A stretch of DNA of 64,000 nt from Prado023 sp963788325. Its GTDB lineage: Bacteria > Actinomycetota > Actinomycetes > S36-B12 > CAIYMF01. The notes beneath the pieces are model-generated. The model did not search any database. It had not been told where the DNA came from and worked only from the letters and a program-made list of their open reading frames with translations. Location: positions 212,908-276,907 of the forward strand of contig CAWBGJ010000008.1 in NCBI GenBank assembly GCA_963788325.1. The letters run 5' to 3'. Position numbers and translations under genes: made by a program. Below, piece after piece: positions 40,063 through 50,169 of the stretch; the stretch's first letter is position 1; the number at the start of each line of letters is the position of its first letter.

Positions 40063-41585
40063 TCACGGACTCTTCAGCACCACGTAACGGTTCCCTCCGC
40101 CGAAGCGGACCAGCAGCATGACGCCGTCCTTGAGCGGCTGCTTGGCGACGGCGTCCTTGAACTCGTCGATGTTCTTGACGACGGTGCGTCCGACGCGAAG
40201 GACGATCGTTCCCTCGCGAATGCCCGCGCCGGCCGCGATGCCCGCCGGATCGACCTCGGTGACCACGACGCCCGCGTCGCCGGCGTAGCCCAATCGCTTG
40301 GCCACGTCGGGCGTCAAATCGGCGACGCTCATGCCCAAGTTGCTTGTCTGTCGTGCGACGGCGGCGCGCCCTCGCGCTGCGACCCTTCGGAATCGCGCGG
40401 CGCGGCGCCGAAATCCTTGGGCAGCGGCTTGACGACGACCTGCAACTCCATCGGCTTGCCGTCGCGAAGGACGTCGACCTTTCTGCGTCGAGCCCATCGC
40501 GGAGCGTTCGACGGCCTCCTGCAACTGGATGGGCGTGTCGGCCGGACGGCCGGCAAAGCTGACAATGACGTCGCCCTCCTGAAATCCCGCTTCGGCGGCC
40601 GGCGAGCCCGCGAAGACCTCGGAAACCAGAACTCCCTTGCCGGGAGCGATGCCCAGCGTGCTCGCCACGTCGCCCGAGGGTTTCTGGATGCCCACGCCCA
40701 GGTACGCCCGCTGGACGCTACCCGTGTCGATCAACTGCCGGGTGACCCATTTCGCGTCGTTGCCGACGATGGCGAAACCGACGCCCTGGTAGCCGCCCGT
40801 GCGCGAGGCAATCGCCGTATTGATGCCGACCACTTCGCCGTTGAGATTCACCAACGGACCGCCGGAATTGCCCGGGTTGATCGCGGCGTCGGTCTGGAGG
40901 AATCTCGCCCTGCTGTCCCTGCCGCCGCCCACCCAACGAGCGTCCCTTGGCGCTGATGATGCCGGCGCTGACCGTCTGGTCCAACTCGAAAGGCGTCCCC
41001 ACGGCCAGCACCCAATCGCCGATCTCGAGTTGATCGGAGTCGCCGAACTTGGCGGCGGGCAGGGGCCCCTCGGCCTTGATCCGCAGGACGGCCAAGTCGC
41101 TTTGCTCGTCGCGTTTGATGTCCGTGGCCTTGAACGTGCGTCCGTCGGCCAGATCGACGACCACCTCATCGGCGCCCTCGAGGACGTGATTGTTCGTGAG
41201 CACGATGCCCGACGGGTCGATGATCACGCCGGAGCCAACGCCGCTACGGCGCGGAATCTGGCCTTGGAAGCGGAAGCCCGGCGTCTGCTCGTCCCCGAAG
41301 AAGTCCCCAAACGGGTGTTCCCTTGAAGGGATTCACCTGCTCTTGGGGAGCGTCCCCCTTTACGGGGAGCGTCGTGGTCCGGATTTTGACCACGGTCGGC
41401 AAGACGTTTTTGGCCGCCGCGCGGAATGCGCGGGAGAGGCTGTTTGCCTGCTCGATGGCGGCCTCATCGGCGCGGGCCGCGGCCTGCGGACCGGGGCCGA
41501 AAGAGGCGGCCAATCCACCTGCAATGAGTGCCACAAGCACCCACCGTTGGCACAATCTGCTCGACTGAACTCGATACATTTTCAT
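40063..41585 (-). CDS. HtrA/DegP-family periplasmic serine protease with two PDZ domains (frameshifted)
   Basis: About 507 residues. A Sec signal (RWVLVALIAGGLAASFG) leads to the trypsin-like domain: the His is in IVLTNNHVLEGADEVVVDLA, the Asp in EQSDLAVLRIKAEG, and the Ser in TDAAINPGNSGGPLVNLNGE. PDZ1 reads RAYLGVGIQKPSGDVAST and GFQEGDVIVSFAGRPADTPI; PDZ2 reads LGMSVADLTPDVAKRLGY and GIREGTIVLRVGRTVVKNID. Frame changes are near 41310, 40930, 40480 and 40360. GAGGAGG precedes the ATG. HtrA proteins degrade or refold damaged envelope proteins. Confidence 0.9.
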
Positions 41586-41867
41586 TTCCTCCTCAAATTC
41601 CCCTGCGTTTGTTGCCCTTCTCAAACCCAGTGTCTTGTACGCCGCGTGCCCGTGCGGCGACCCTCCGCAGTGACGCCGGGCGATCGCCGTCGGCGACCTC
41701 ATGCCACAATCCGGGTGATCTGGCCCTGGAGGATGACCTAAGGCGGGCTTCTCTACCGACTGTATAATAGTGTGGTTGCCGTGAAGGCGGTTTTCCTTCG
41801 CGCGAAATCGAAAAGTCGCACCCCCACTTGCCCACGTCCGAGAAAACGTGGGCGACCGGCTCGTCTT

Positions 41868-41896
41868 GACAAAGCGTGGGGAGGCTGGTACTTTGC
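41868..41896 (+). promoter_or_regulatory. Strong sigma-70 type promoter for rnc
   Basis: TTGACA (41868-41873), exactly 17 bases, TACTTT (41891-41896), 57 bp before the rnc start. Just upstream a CCCACGT/ACGTGGG hairpin spans 41833-41854. The rest of the 367-bp gap 41586-41952, shared with the divergent htrA gene, shows no gene. Confidence 0.7.
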
Positions 41897-41952
41897 GCAA
41901 AGGGGATTTCTTCCATGTCACGCTCTTTGTTTTGTAGAAAGGAACCTGCCGC

Positions 41953-42690
41953 GTGCCGCACGAAACTGTCCCCGATCCGGGACCGGAGCTTATGCCTCTT
42001 CTGGAGGGATGCGAGGAACGGATCGGTGTTGCGTTTTCTAACAAGACACTTCTCCGGGCCGCGCTGACCCACGCCTCCGGCGCCCTGCATCGGCTCGCCT
42101 CGAACGAACGGTTGGAGTTTCTGGGCGACGCGATCCTTGGCGCCGTGGTGTGCGACGTGCTCTACCACAAGTACCCCGACTACCTCGAAGGGGACCTGAC
42201 CAAGATCAAGTCCATCGTGGTTAGCCGCAAGACGTGTACCAAGATCAGCGAAATGCTCGGCCTGGAGGAGTTCCTGATCCTGGGCAAGGGCATGACCACC
42301 CATCCGAGCATTCCGCCCTCGCTGTTGGCCGACGTCTTCGAGTCGCTGATCGCCGCGATCTACATCGACGGCGGCCCGGAAGCCGCGCGGAAGTTCATCA
42401 CCAAGCACGTCGGGCCGGAGATCGAACTGGCCGTCAACGGGCAGGCCGGCGGGAACTACAAGTCGCTCTTGCAGCAATTCGCCCAGCGAGCAAGCGGCAC
42501 GACGCCCATCTATCAGTTGCTCGACGAGAAGGGCCCCGACCACAGCAAGTGCTTCAAGATCGCCGCCCGAGTCGGATCGAGCCGCTACCAGGCCGCGTGG
42601 GGACGCAACAAGAAAGAAGCCGAGCAGCGAGCCGCCCGAAACGCCCTGTGCGAGATCAACGACGAGTTGCCGCCGTTCCCGTCGGATTGA
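41953..42690 (+). CDS. rnc: Ribonuclease III
   Basis: Intact 245-residue endonuclease for double-stranded RNA, starting at GTG. The RNase III signature is NERLEFLGDAILG with the catalytic Glu and Asp, and the second acidic pair is in LADVFESLIAAIYIDGG. The dsRBD spans residues 165-235 (NYKSLLQQFAQRASGTTPIY, GRNKKEAEQRAARNAL). It processes rRNA and other structured RNAs. An A-rich GAAAGGAA region is the ribosome-binding site. It lies 11 bp before the PP-loop gene, likely in one operon. Confidence 0.95.
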   Translation: MPHETVPDPGPELMPLLEGCEERIGVAFSNKTLLRAALTHASGALHRLASNERLEFLGDAILGAVVCDVLYHKYPDYLEGDLTKIKSIVVSRKTCTKISEMLGLEEFLILGKGMTTHPSIPPSLLADVFESLIAAIYIDGGPEAARKFITKHVGPEIELAVNGQAGGNYKSLLQQFAQRASGTTPIYQLLDEKGPDHSKCFKIAARVGSSRYQAAWGRNKKEAEQRAARNALCEINDELPPFPSD

Positions 42691-42701
42691 GATCGTCACC
42701 C

Positions 42702-43694
42702 ATGCCCCGAGCGGTAGCCCTGTTTTCCGGCGGCTTGGACAGCACGCTGGCGATTCGCATCCTTCAGGAGCAAGGATTCGAGGTCGACGCGCTCTCGGTC
42801 CGGACCACGTTCGCGTGCGGCAAGGTGCCCGCCGGCCCGGGCGGCCGCCGAACTGGGCATCCGCCAGACGGTGCTCGACGTCGGCGAGGACTACCTCGAT
42901 CTGATCCGCTCTCCTCGCCACGGCTACGGCCGAGCGGTGAATCCGTGCGTCGATTGCCGCATCCACATGGCCAAGATGGCCCGGCGAATGATGGAGAATC
43001 TTGGCGCGTGCGTCGTCATCAGCGGCGAGGTCCTGGGCCAGCGGCCGATGAGCCAGAAACGCTGCGATCTGGAAGTCATCGCCCACGAGTCGGGCCTGGA
43101 TGGCCGGTTGCTGCGCCCGCTGTCGGCGAAACAGCTCGCGCCGACGATCCCCGAACGCGAAGGGCTGGTCGATCGCGATCGGCTCTACGGCTTTTCCGGG
43201 CGGGGGCGGACGAAGCTGATGGCCCTGGCCCGGCAGCTTGGGCTGCGGGTCTTTGCCCAGCCCTCGACCGGCTGCGCGCTGACCGAGGAGAGCTTCGCCC
43301 CGCGGGTGCGCGACCTGATGCGATTCTCCCCGTCGGCGACGACTTGGGATTTCGAGCTGTTGAACGTTGGCCGGCACATCCGGCTCGACGAGTCGACCAA
43401 GGCGGTCGTCGGGCGCAACGCCGAGGAGAACGCCGTCTTGCGGTCCTTCGCCGCCAGAGCCGACGCGAGCGAGTCGGCCCGAATCGAGCCGGAGGGTTTC
43501 GCCGGGCCGGACGTCCTGCTCGTTGGAGAACCGAGTGAGCCGTCGTTGCGGCTTGCCGGCGCGTCGTGCTCCGCTGGGCGCGGCGTCCGGAGCCCGCCGC
43601 TCAGACGCTCGTTCGCGTGACGCACGATTGCCAAAGCCGCGTCCTGCCGATCGAACCCGGCGACGGCGACGAAGGGTCCTTCGCGCCGCTGTAG
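42702..43694 (+). CDS. PP-loop ATPase related to MnmA/ThiI (frameshifted)
   Basis: About 330 residues. The PP-loop ATP-pyrophosphatase motif SGGLDSTLAIRILQEQG is near the N-terminus. Then LDVGEDYLDLIRSPRHGYGR, NPCVDCRIHMAKMARRMMEN with a CxxC pair, GEVLGQRPMSQKRCDLEVI, LRPLSAKQLAPTIPEREGLV and PSTGCALTEESFAPRVRDLM. This is the COG0482-like family often labelled tRNA thiouridylase, but it is not MnmA itself. Sulfur transfer or adenylation of tRNA is the likely activity. Frame changes are near 42840 and 43565; the inferred C-terminal part reads THDCQSRVLPIEPGDGDEG. Confidence 0.72.
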
Positions 43695-43812
43695 GAGTTG
43701 AAAGCGGGCCGCGCTCCAAGAATGGTGGATGGCGAGGGCTCGGGGCTTCGGGTAGAATGGTCTCCAATGTCCTTGGGGCGGATCCTGGCGCGATCGACGG
43801 GAGAACGAAGCC

Positions 43813-44571
43813 ATGCGACTTGACCAGCGGGTTGCCCTCATCACCGGGGCCAGCTCCGGGATCGGACAGGCTACGGCGAGGCTCTTTGCACGCGAGGGGG
43901 CTCACGTGGTCGCCATCGCTCGCCGGGTCGAGCGGCTCAAGGAGTTGGCCGACGAGTTGCCCACCGTGGCGGCGTATCCGGGCGACGTGACGGATCACGA
44001 CGCGCTGGAGTATTGCGTCAAGTTGACCGTCGACAAGTTCGGCCGGATCGACGTCTTGGTGAACAACGCCGGTTTCAGCTACTTCGAACGGCACGTCGAG
44101 AGCACGCTGGAGCACTGGCGCGAGACGATGGCGGTGAACCTGGAGGCGATGTACGTGTTGGCCAAACTGGTCGTGCCGCACATGCGGCGGCGGAACTACG
44201 GCCGGATCGTCAACGTCTCGTCCATCCAGGCCATCGCCTCCGAAGCGGTCGTCGGACCGTACGCGGCGAGCAAGGGGGCGATCAACGCCTGGTCGCGGTC
44301 CCTGGCCGTGGACCTTGCCGAGTACGGCATCCTGGTCAACGTCGTCGCGCCCGGCTGCGTCCACACCGAAATGAGCTTCGTCGGCGGCGTCGACGAAACG
44401 ACGACGCCCGAGTTCCAGGAGTGGTACGTGCGGCGGCGGAAGATCCCGCTGGGCCGGGCGGGCTCGCCGGAGGAGGTCGCCCAGGCCATCCTATTCCTTT
44501 CCTCCGAGGAGTGCTCCTACATCACCGGCCACACGCTCGTGGTCGACGGCGGATTGACGGTCACGTTCTAG
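43813..44571 (+). CDS. Short-chain dehydrogenase/reductase
   Basis: Intact 252-residue classical SDR. The cofactor site is ALITGASSGIGQATARLF, the NNAG motif is in DVLVNNAGFSYFE, the Ser is in RIVNVSSIQAIASE, the YxxxK pair in GPYAASKGAINAW, and the C-terminal GHTLVVDGG is typical. An Arg after the second strand (IARRVERL) suggests NADP. Substrate unknown; FabG-like paralogues are numerous. Confidence 0.88.
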   Translation: MRLDQRVALITGASSGIGQATARLFAREGAHVVAIARRVERLKELADELPTVAAYPGDVTDHDALEYCVKLTVDKFGRIDVLVNNAGFSYFERHVESTLEHWRETMAVNLEAMYVLAKLVVPHMRRRNYGRIVNVSSIQAIASEAVVGPYAASKGAINAWSRSLAVDLAEYGILVNVVAPGCVHTEMSFVGGVDETTTPEFQEWYVRRRKIPLGRAGSPEEVAQAILFLSSEECSYITGHTLVVDGGLTVTF

Positions 44572-44592
44572 GGGTTGCCAAGTTCAGTTTCA

Positions 44593-44620
44593 CGGGTGCC
44601 ATGGGTGGCTTGCCCACCCG
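44593..44620 (+). repeat. Single-arm copy of the GGGTGCCATGGGTGGCTTGCCCACCC repeat
   Basis: It matches the left arm of the hairpin at 32392-32459 with GGGTGGC in place of GGGCGGC. It has its own short inner palindrome (GGGTGGCTTGCCCACCC) but lacks the second long arm. It lies between the SDR and the enolase-superfamily gene. Confidence 0.75.
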
Positions 44621-44709
44621 TGCTTCCGCTTCCAGGTTTCTTCGGCGCCGCGCAGACGCGGCGGCTAACTTGATGTCCTCACGGCCTCAGGAAGAACGGG
44701 GAGAATACA

Positions 44710-45879
44710 GTGAAGATCACCGACATCGAATGTATCGTGCTGGTGGCGCCCGAGCTGAGGCAGGACGCCACGTCTTCGTCGCAGGACGACGTCGTGGTGC
44801 TGGTCCACACGGACGAAGGCGTCACGGGCGTCGGTGAAACGGACACCGGTCCGTGGCTGGCCAAGGCGGCCGTCGAGTCGCCGGGCAGCCACACGATGGC
44901 GATGGGGATGAAGGACCTGCTGGTCGGTCGCGACCCGTTGGACACCTCCGCATTGTGGGAGCGGCTCTACACCTACACGGCGATGAGCGGCCGCCGCGGG
45001 GCCGTGATCGCGGCCATGGGGGCGATCGACGTGGCCCTGTGGGACATCAAGGGCAAGGCCCTGGGTCTGCCGTGCTACAAGCTGCTCGGCGGTGCGCATC
45101 GCGATCATATCACGCCCTACGCCTCGCTCCAGCCCAGCGGAACCAGCGTCGACGAGTACGCCCGGTCGTTGGTGGACTGGGCACGCCGGGCGCGGGAGTA
45201 CGGCTATCGGGCGGCGAAGCTCGAGTGTACCCTCGCCGGGCCCTATCGTCACGGCGGCCTGACGGGCACCGACGAGCAGATGACCGAAATCCTCACGGCC
45301 TGCCGCGAGGCGGTCGGTCCGGAGTTCACCCTCATGGTCGACGTCCAGTACCGCTGGTGGGACGCCAAGGCCGCGCTGCGGACCATCCGCCGGTGGGACT
45401 CGCTGGATTTGTTCTTCCTCGAAACGCCGCTGGCCATCGACAACCTCGAAGGCTACGCCGTCTTGGCCCGGGAGGCCCCCATGCGGATCGCGGCGGGCGA
45501 GTGGCAAAACACGCGGTTCGAGTTTCTCGACCTGATGGACCGGGGGCAAGTCGACGTGGTGCAGCCCGACGTGGGCCGGGTCGGTGGGCTGACCGAGGCG
45601 ATGCGGGTGTGCCAGTTGGCCCAGGACCGTGGGCGGCTGGTGGTGCCGCACTGCTGGAAGACGGGCATCGGCATCGCGGCTTCGGCCCATCTGGCGGCGG
45701 CCGTCGGCCACTGCCCCTTCCTGGAATTCCTGCCCGCCGAACTCTGCGACTCGCCCCTGCGTCGCGAACTGGTCGCCGAGGAGTTGACGCTGGTCGAGGG
45801 GACGATCCCCTTGCCGGTCCGACCCGGCTTGGGCATCGAACTCAACCCGGACGCCCTCCGGCGATACCGCGTCGGGTAA
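44710..45879 (+). CDS. Mandelate racemase/muconate lactonizing enzyme family protein
   Basis: Intact 389-residue enolase-superfamily protein starting at GTG. The capping domain spans residues 1-125. Metal ligands are expected at the Asp of LMVDVQYRW, the Glu of FFLETPL and the Glu of RIAAGEWQ; all three are present. The acid/base Lys position is in YRAAKLECTLAG (KxE-like), and HCWKTGIGIAASAHLAAAV lies at the barrel end. Most members dehydrate or racemise sugar acids; GalD- or altronate-type activity cannot be told apart. A half-copy repeat is in the 138-bp gap before it. Confidence 0.85.
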   Translation: MKITDIECIVLVAPELRQDATSSSQDDVVVLVHTDEGVTGVGETDTGPWLAKAAVESPGSHTMAMGMKDLLVGRDPLDTSALWERLYTYTAMSGRRGAVIAAMGAIDVALWDIKGKALGLPCYKLLGGAHRDHITPYASLQPSGTSVDEYARSLVDWARRAREYGYRAAKLECTLAGPYRHGGLTGTDEQMTEILTACREAVGPEFTLMVDVQYRWWDAKAALRTIRRWDSLDLFFLETPLAIDNLEGYAVLAREAPMRIAAGEWQNTRFEFLDLMDRGQVDVVQPDVGRVGGLTEAMRVCQLAQDRGRLVVPHCWKTGIGIAASAHLAAAVGHCPFLEFLPAELCDSPLRRELVAEELTLVEGTIPLPVRPGLGIELNPDALRRYRVG

Positions 45880-45915
45880 GGATTGGCGCAATACGACAGT
45901 GTCTTGCACTACGGC

Positions 45916-45990
45916 GGTGGTACGACGATCTTCCGACATCGCCGCATGGCCGCGGCAACGTTGTTGCGGAAGATCGCCGGCGTCACCACC
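45916..45990. repeat. Imperfect inverted repeat after the enolase-superfamily gene
   Basis: GGTGGTACGACGATCTTCCG (45916-45935) pairs with CGGAAGATCGCCGGCGTCACCACC (45967-45990) with a few bulges. It lies between two convergent genes and may stop transcription from both. No U-run. Confidence 0.45.
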
Positions 45991-46034
45991 CGCGATGATA
46001 CGCGGCGCCGCCCGGAGATGGCGCGATTCTCGCC

Positions 46035-47371
46035 TCAGAACGTGAAGATCATGTCAAGGCCGCCGGAAAGCTGGGTGTCGGCTCTGCCGTTGTCGAACGG
46101 CAGCGCGGTCGTTCCGGCGAATCCGTCAAACCAGTCGTAGCGGAGTTCCGGGCGGATCGTGACGTTCGCGTGCGGCCTGTAGTTGAAACCGCAGGTGATC
46201 TCGCCGTAGTTGCCGGGACTGTCGCCGCCGGAGACGCGGGCGCCCTGCGGGTCCTGGAACCACTCGACCCGCCCCGCGAAGGACCAGCAATCGTTGATCT
46301 TGCGGATCAGATAGTTGCTGATGCCGTACCACTGGTTGTCGTCGACGCCGATGTTGTAGTTCGTGCCCAGGTCGTGCTGGAAGACGTAGGTCCACTTCTC
46401 GCTGAGCTTGCGGTTGAAGACGATGCTGTTCATGTAGACGTCGCCGTTTGCCGCGCCGGCAAACGCCGTGCCGTCGCCGATCCGGCCGCTGGTCGTCGCC
46501 CAGGTGAGCGTGGCCTTTTCGGAGAGCGTCAGGCTGACGCCGCCGAGGAACTGCGAACCCCGGTTCTTGCCTTCCCAGCCCTCATCCCAACCGTTGACCC
46601 AGCCGCCGTAAAGCGTCACCCGATCGTTGCGGCTTGTAGCTGGCCAACACGCCGGTGTGGGTGAACGGTTCGGCGTAGTACATGCTGTACGAGTGCGAGT
46701 AGAAGAAGTTCTGCGTGGCGGGCACGACCTCGTAGCCGATCAGCGTGAAGAACCGCCCGCCCTTGATCGTCCAGGTCGTTGAAGGCGATTTCGAAGTACG
46801 CCTGCGGAATCGCGGAGCCGTAGTCGCGAGCGCTGTTCCAACCGTAGTCCCAGGTGCGGTCGCCGAACGCCTGAGAGTCGGGGCCGTCGGCGCCGAACAG
46901 GTAATCGATCCGCCCGCCGGCGTCCCAACCACAACCTTTCGTGTCGGTCTTCCGCTCGCCGAACACCCAGATCTGGTCCATGGTGAAACCGTCGCCGACG
47001 TTGCGGAAGCCGATCGGGCCGTTGCTCGCCGCGCCGTATTGGTTGCTGTAGATGCCGCCTTCAAGCCAGCCGCCGACCGTGACGCCGTTGTCCTTCAGGC
47101 AACACAGTTGGGGTATCGTCCAGGGGTCGCCGAGCTCGCCGCACTGGCAACCGCGATTGCAGGATCTTCCCCCGCCGCCCGAGCCCGCGCCGTAGGCCGC
47201 GTCGTTGCCCGCCGGCTCCGCCGCGGGTGGCGCTGCTTCGTCGGCCCGCGCGGCGGGCTCGTCGGCCATCATGGCCAACGTGTTGGACTGGGCGACAGCC
47301 CAGCTCGCGCAAAAACACATCCCCCACAATAGGGCAAATGCCGTAAGTCTGCCAAGTTTCACGATAGTCAC
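46035..47371 (-). CDS. Outer-membrane beta-barrel porin, planctomycete BBP2 type (frameshifted)
   Basis: About 445 residues. A Sec signal (LTAFALLWGMCFCASWAVAQ) is followed by an acidic/Ala-rich and Cys-rich linker (SCNRGCQCGELGDPW). The barrel starts at DNGVTVGGWLEGGIYSNQYG and runs through alternating strands (GGRFFTLIGYEVVPATQNFF, TLTWATTSGRIGDGTAFAG, WTYVFQHDLGTNYNIG, NVTIRPELRYDWFDGFAG) to a final Phe (DMIFTF), the outer-membrane insertion signal. Frame changes near 46770 and 46620. Probable solute pore; substrate unknown. Confidence 0.82.
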
Positions 47372-47525
47372 TCCGTTGGTTGCAAGGTACAGAACGAATG
47401 CCCGCGGGACGGGTCAGTCGGACAAGAGCGTTCTGCCAGACTCAGCGGCCGTATCCGTCGGAAGTCCCGTGAATCGCGCGATCCAGCTAGATCTGCGTAT
47501 CGGTACGCTTCGCGGCACGGGTTGA

Positions 47526-48019
47526 TTAGAAATCGTGTGGCAGTCGCGGTCGCGGGCGAACGCGCGAAGCTTTGACGGTGGAGCAAAGTGGACGGCAAAG
47601 AAGCGTTGGGACATTTTCCTCGGAAACCCGTGGGTGACGCCGATGATTCTCCCGAGTTTGCTGTCGGTAGAGGTCGGCGTAGCCGGTGGTGACGTCGTCG
47701 ATTTCGCTGGAGGGCCCGTCGTCGAAGACGACCTGCCGGGTTTCGGAAACGAGCCGGCCGAGGTCGTCGTAAACAAATCGGGTGATCCGGTTCGAGGGGC
47801 TGGTGGCGAACTGGTAGTCGCCCCGGTCCACGGCCGCGCTGCCGACGTGCGGAGCGTGGGTCCGCGTCGCGCCGCCATGGAAGTCCAGCGGCCCCAGGTC
47901 CGGGTCGATCGGAGTTTCATCACCGATCTGGCTGCCGAACTCGCCGTGGCTGATGCCGGTCAGGCCGTCGCCGTCGCCGTCGCCGATCAGGTTGTAGTAG
48001 GACGTGGGCAGGACGGGGT
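47526..48019 (-). pseudogene. Fragment: choice-of-anchor-Q end joined to a YD-repeat
   Basis: An open stretch of about 164 codons with no start. Its first part (YYNLIGDGDGDGLTG, then DPDLGPLDFHGGATRTHAPH and GSAAVDRGD) matches the end of choice-of-anchor-Q parallel beta-helix surface proteins. The second part (SNRITRFVYDDLGRLVSETR) is an RHS/YD-repeat. The last 45 residues match nothing I know. A stop lies in frame at 48020-48022. It appears to be the remnant of a large surface protein and not a sequencing artefact, because both ends are missing. Confidence 0.6.
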
Positions 48020-48129
48020 GTCACAAACTAGCTGCGTCCCCGTTTAACCCCCGAACGCCCTCCACCCGCGCAGGAATCTCCCGCGAAACCTCGTCGGTAC
48101 CCATCGGCCATCCTCCACCGCGCAGCGTG

Positions 48130-48348
48130 TTGACGGCCATCCAGAATACCAGATGCCTCAGCACCGTTCACACACGCTTGCCGGAAGGACACGGCCGACG
48201 CATCGGTGAACTGGACGAACTACAAAAGGAAATTGCTGCTTGGTCGACAAAGACCAACGACAAGCAACGTGGCGTCGATTGGCAATTCAAAATCGACGAC
48301 GCACGGCACACACTCAAACGCCTCTACCCCCAAATTAAGGTTGGATGA
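48130..48348 (+). mobile_element. Remnant of an IS630-family transposase (C-terminal end)
   Basis: The last 70 residues of an open frame (RRIGELDELQKEIAAWSTKT, then VDWQFKIDDARHTLKRLYPQ) match the C-terminal end of IS630-type DDE transposases, which finish with W-F---DAR-KLKRLYP. The catalytic domain and inverted ends are absent. Together with the anchor-Q/YD fragment beside it this marks a decayed insertion hot spot. Confidence 0.65.
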
Positions 48349-48416
48349 CGCACGAGACAGAAGAAACGCGACGACAACACTCGGCTGGTCTCGATGACTC
48401 GCCTCGGTCGACGCCG

Positions 48417-50156
48417 TTACGGCGTCACCTCGACCTGAACGCGCTGGACGAGGAAGCCTGCCGGGTCGACGGAGTCGGCCGTTGAGCGGAGGCGCAAGTA
48501 CGAGATGCCGGCGTCGTGGTCGTCGCCCAATGGCGCGAGAACAGCGGCCTCGTGGCCGTCGACGAGTACGCGGCACCGGCCGGACGGCAGGTCCCACGCC
48601 AACTCAAGGTTGTACCAGCGTCCCGGTTTCAGCCGCGCAGCACCGGGCAGCCCGCCGTCGGGGGCGATGGATAGACTGAAAAGCACCTTCTTCTCGCCCG
48701 TCTCGTCGGTGGGCTGAATGAACCGGTCGGCCAGGGCGATGCTCGCGCCGGCGAAACCCTCATTGAGCATCAGGCTCAGCGTCAGCCGTCCCTGTCGGCC
48801 GGCGGGGAAGTTCCAGACGGCGCCGTCGGGCGGTTTGTCGTCGGCCCGGCGGACGTGCAGGCACTTGGCGCCGCCGCGAGTGGGATGATCGACAAGGCAC
48901 GCCCCCGGTTTGCGGTCGCGCCACCAGTAGACCGGCTCGCCGAACGCCGTGAACACGGACCACTCGTCGAGCCCGGCGGAGAAGTCCTCTTCCCGTGAGA
49001 TTTCGTCGAGCCACCGCGGATCGATCCGCAAGAGATTCCGGCGGCCGTGTCCCTGCCCGGTCACGCTCAGGATCGTGCCGTCGCCGGTCGCGACCGCGTA
49101 AGGATAAGCGGTGCCGCGGTCGCCCCGCTTAGGCGGCGATTCGTTGCGCAATGGATCGCGGCAAATCTCCCGGTAGCCTCGCCACGTCTTGCCCTCGTCG
49201 CCCGACACGGCCGCGTGCAAGGCGTCGCGATTCGTGTAGACGCCTTTGCCGTTGATTCGCGACGTGTTTTGGCAGTTGTTCCACAACAGCACGATCCGCC
49301 GGTCCGGCAGACGCACCAGCCAGCCCGGCGAGTCCGACGAGAGAAACCGCGACGGCTTGGGCTCGGACCACTCGGCGCCGTCGGGCGAGAAGGACTCGTA
49401 GAGGCGGCCGGTCTGCGTGCGGATGAGCATCCAGACGCGGCCATCGGCCAACTGGAGGATCGTCGGCTCGCACGCCCCGTAGTTCGAGCCGTTGTAGTCG
49501 GCGTAACACGGCGTCATCAGCTTCGCCGGCGACTGGCGCCAGGTTCGCCCTTCGTCGTCGGAATAGACGGTGGTCGCGACGTTCGGTCCGGTGGGCGGGC
49601 CCGACGGCCGGTCGCCGACCCAGTAGGCGAACGGCACGACGATCCGTCCGCCGGCCAGTTGCGTCATCCCGTTGATCGACCCGACGTAGCCTTCGAAGAT
49701 CCGCTGGGGCGCGGACCACTGGGTCTGTCCGCCGGTGGAATGCGCGTTCCAGATGTCGATGAAGTAGTCGATGCCCGGCTCGTTGCCGGTGCGGCGCGCC
49801 ACCATCCAGAAGAACTGAAGCTCGCCGTTGCGGGCCAGAATCGGCAGCGGCTCGCCGAAACCCTCCGCGGCCAGCTCGACGACGGCATCGGGCTCCGTCC
49901 AGGTGGCGCCGTTGTCGGTGGATCGTAGCCGAACCACCTCGCGGGTCGAATCGACCGTGCGCACCGAGATCATGTCGATCGCGCCGTCGGGCGTCGGCAC
50001 CAGCATCGAGCCGGCGGCACTGCCCAGCACGACCGGCGGTTGCGGGCCGGCCTCGCCCGCGACGCACGTTCCGCTTGATAGAATCCCCGCGACGAGACAC
50101 ACGGCGAGCGGCGCCGCGGCCAACATCGGGGCCACCCGCGGCCAACAATTACTCAT
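48417..50156 (-). CDS. Secreted sialidase/BNR-repeat protein
   Basis: Intact 579-residue protein. A Sec signal (APLAVCLVAGILSSGTCVAG) precedes a six-bladed propeller with Asp boxes STDNGATW, SDDEGRTW and SGDEGKTW (S-x-D-x-G-x-x-W), and a fourth weaker one in SPDGAEWSE. The C-terminal 180 residues (EDFSAGLDEWSVF, GRWYNLELAWDLPSGRCRVL) form a beta-sandwich of the laminin-G/concanavalin kind. Exo-sialidase or another glycan-lyase-like role is possible; key Arg residues cannot be placed with certainty. The ATG at 50156 has an upstream GAGGAGG. Confidence 0.85.
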   Translation of the reverse strand: MSNCWPRVAPMLAAAPLAVCLVAGILSSGTCVAGEAGPQPPVVLGSAAGSMLVPTPDGAIDMISVRTVDSTREVVRLRSTDNGATWTEPDAVVELAAEGFGEPLPILARNGELQFFWMVARRTGNEPGIDYFIDIWNAHSTGGQTQWSAPQRIFEGYVGSINGMTQLAGGRIVVPFAYWVGDRPSGPPTGPNVATTVYSDDEGRTWRQSPAKLMTPCYADYNGSNYGACEPTILQLADGRVWMLIRTQTGRLYESFSPDGAEWSEPKPSRFLSSDSPGWLVRLPDRRIVLLWNNCQNTSRINGKGVYTNRDALHAAVSGDEGKTWRGYREICRDPLRNESPPKRGDRGTAYPYAVATGDGTILSVTGQGHGRRNLLRIDPRWLDEISREEDFSAGLDEWSVFTAFGEPVYWWRDRKPGACLVDHPTRGGAKCLHVRRADDKPPDGAVWNFPAGRQGRLTLSLMLNEGFAGASIALADRFIQPTDETGEKKVLFSLSIAPDGGLPGAARLKPGRWYNLELAWDLPSGRCRVLVDGHEAAVLAPLGDDHDAGISYLRLRSTADSVDPAGFLVQRVQVEVTP

Positions 50157-50169
50157 GGTCCAGCCCTCC

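Noticed and set aside
41593..44364. A very long open frame on the minus strand opposite rnc, the PP-loop gene and the SDR
   Set aside because: It is antisense to three genes with clear families and has no recognisable domain; such frames are common in GC-rich DNA.
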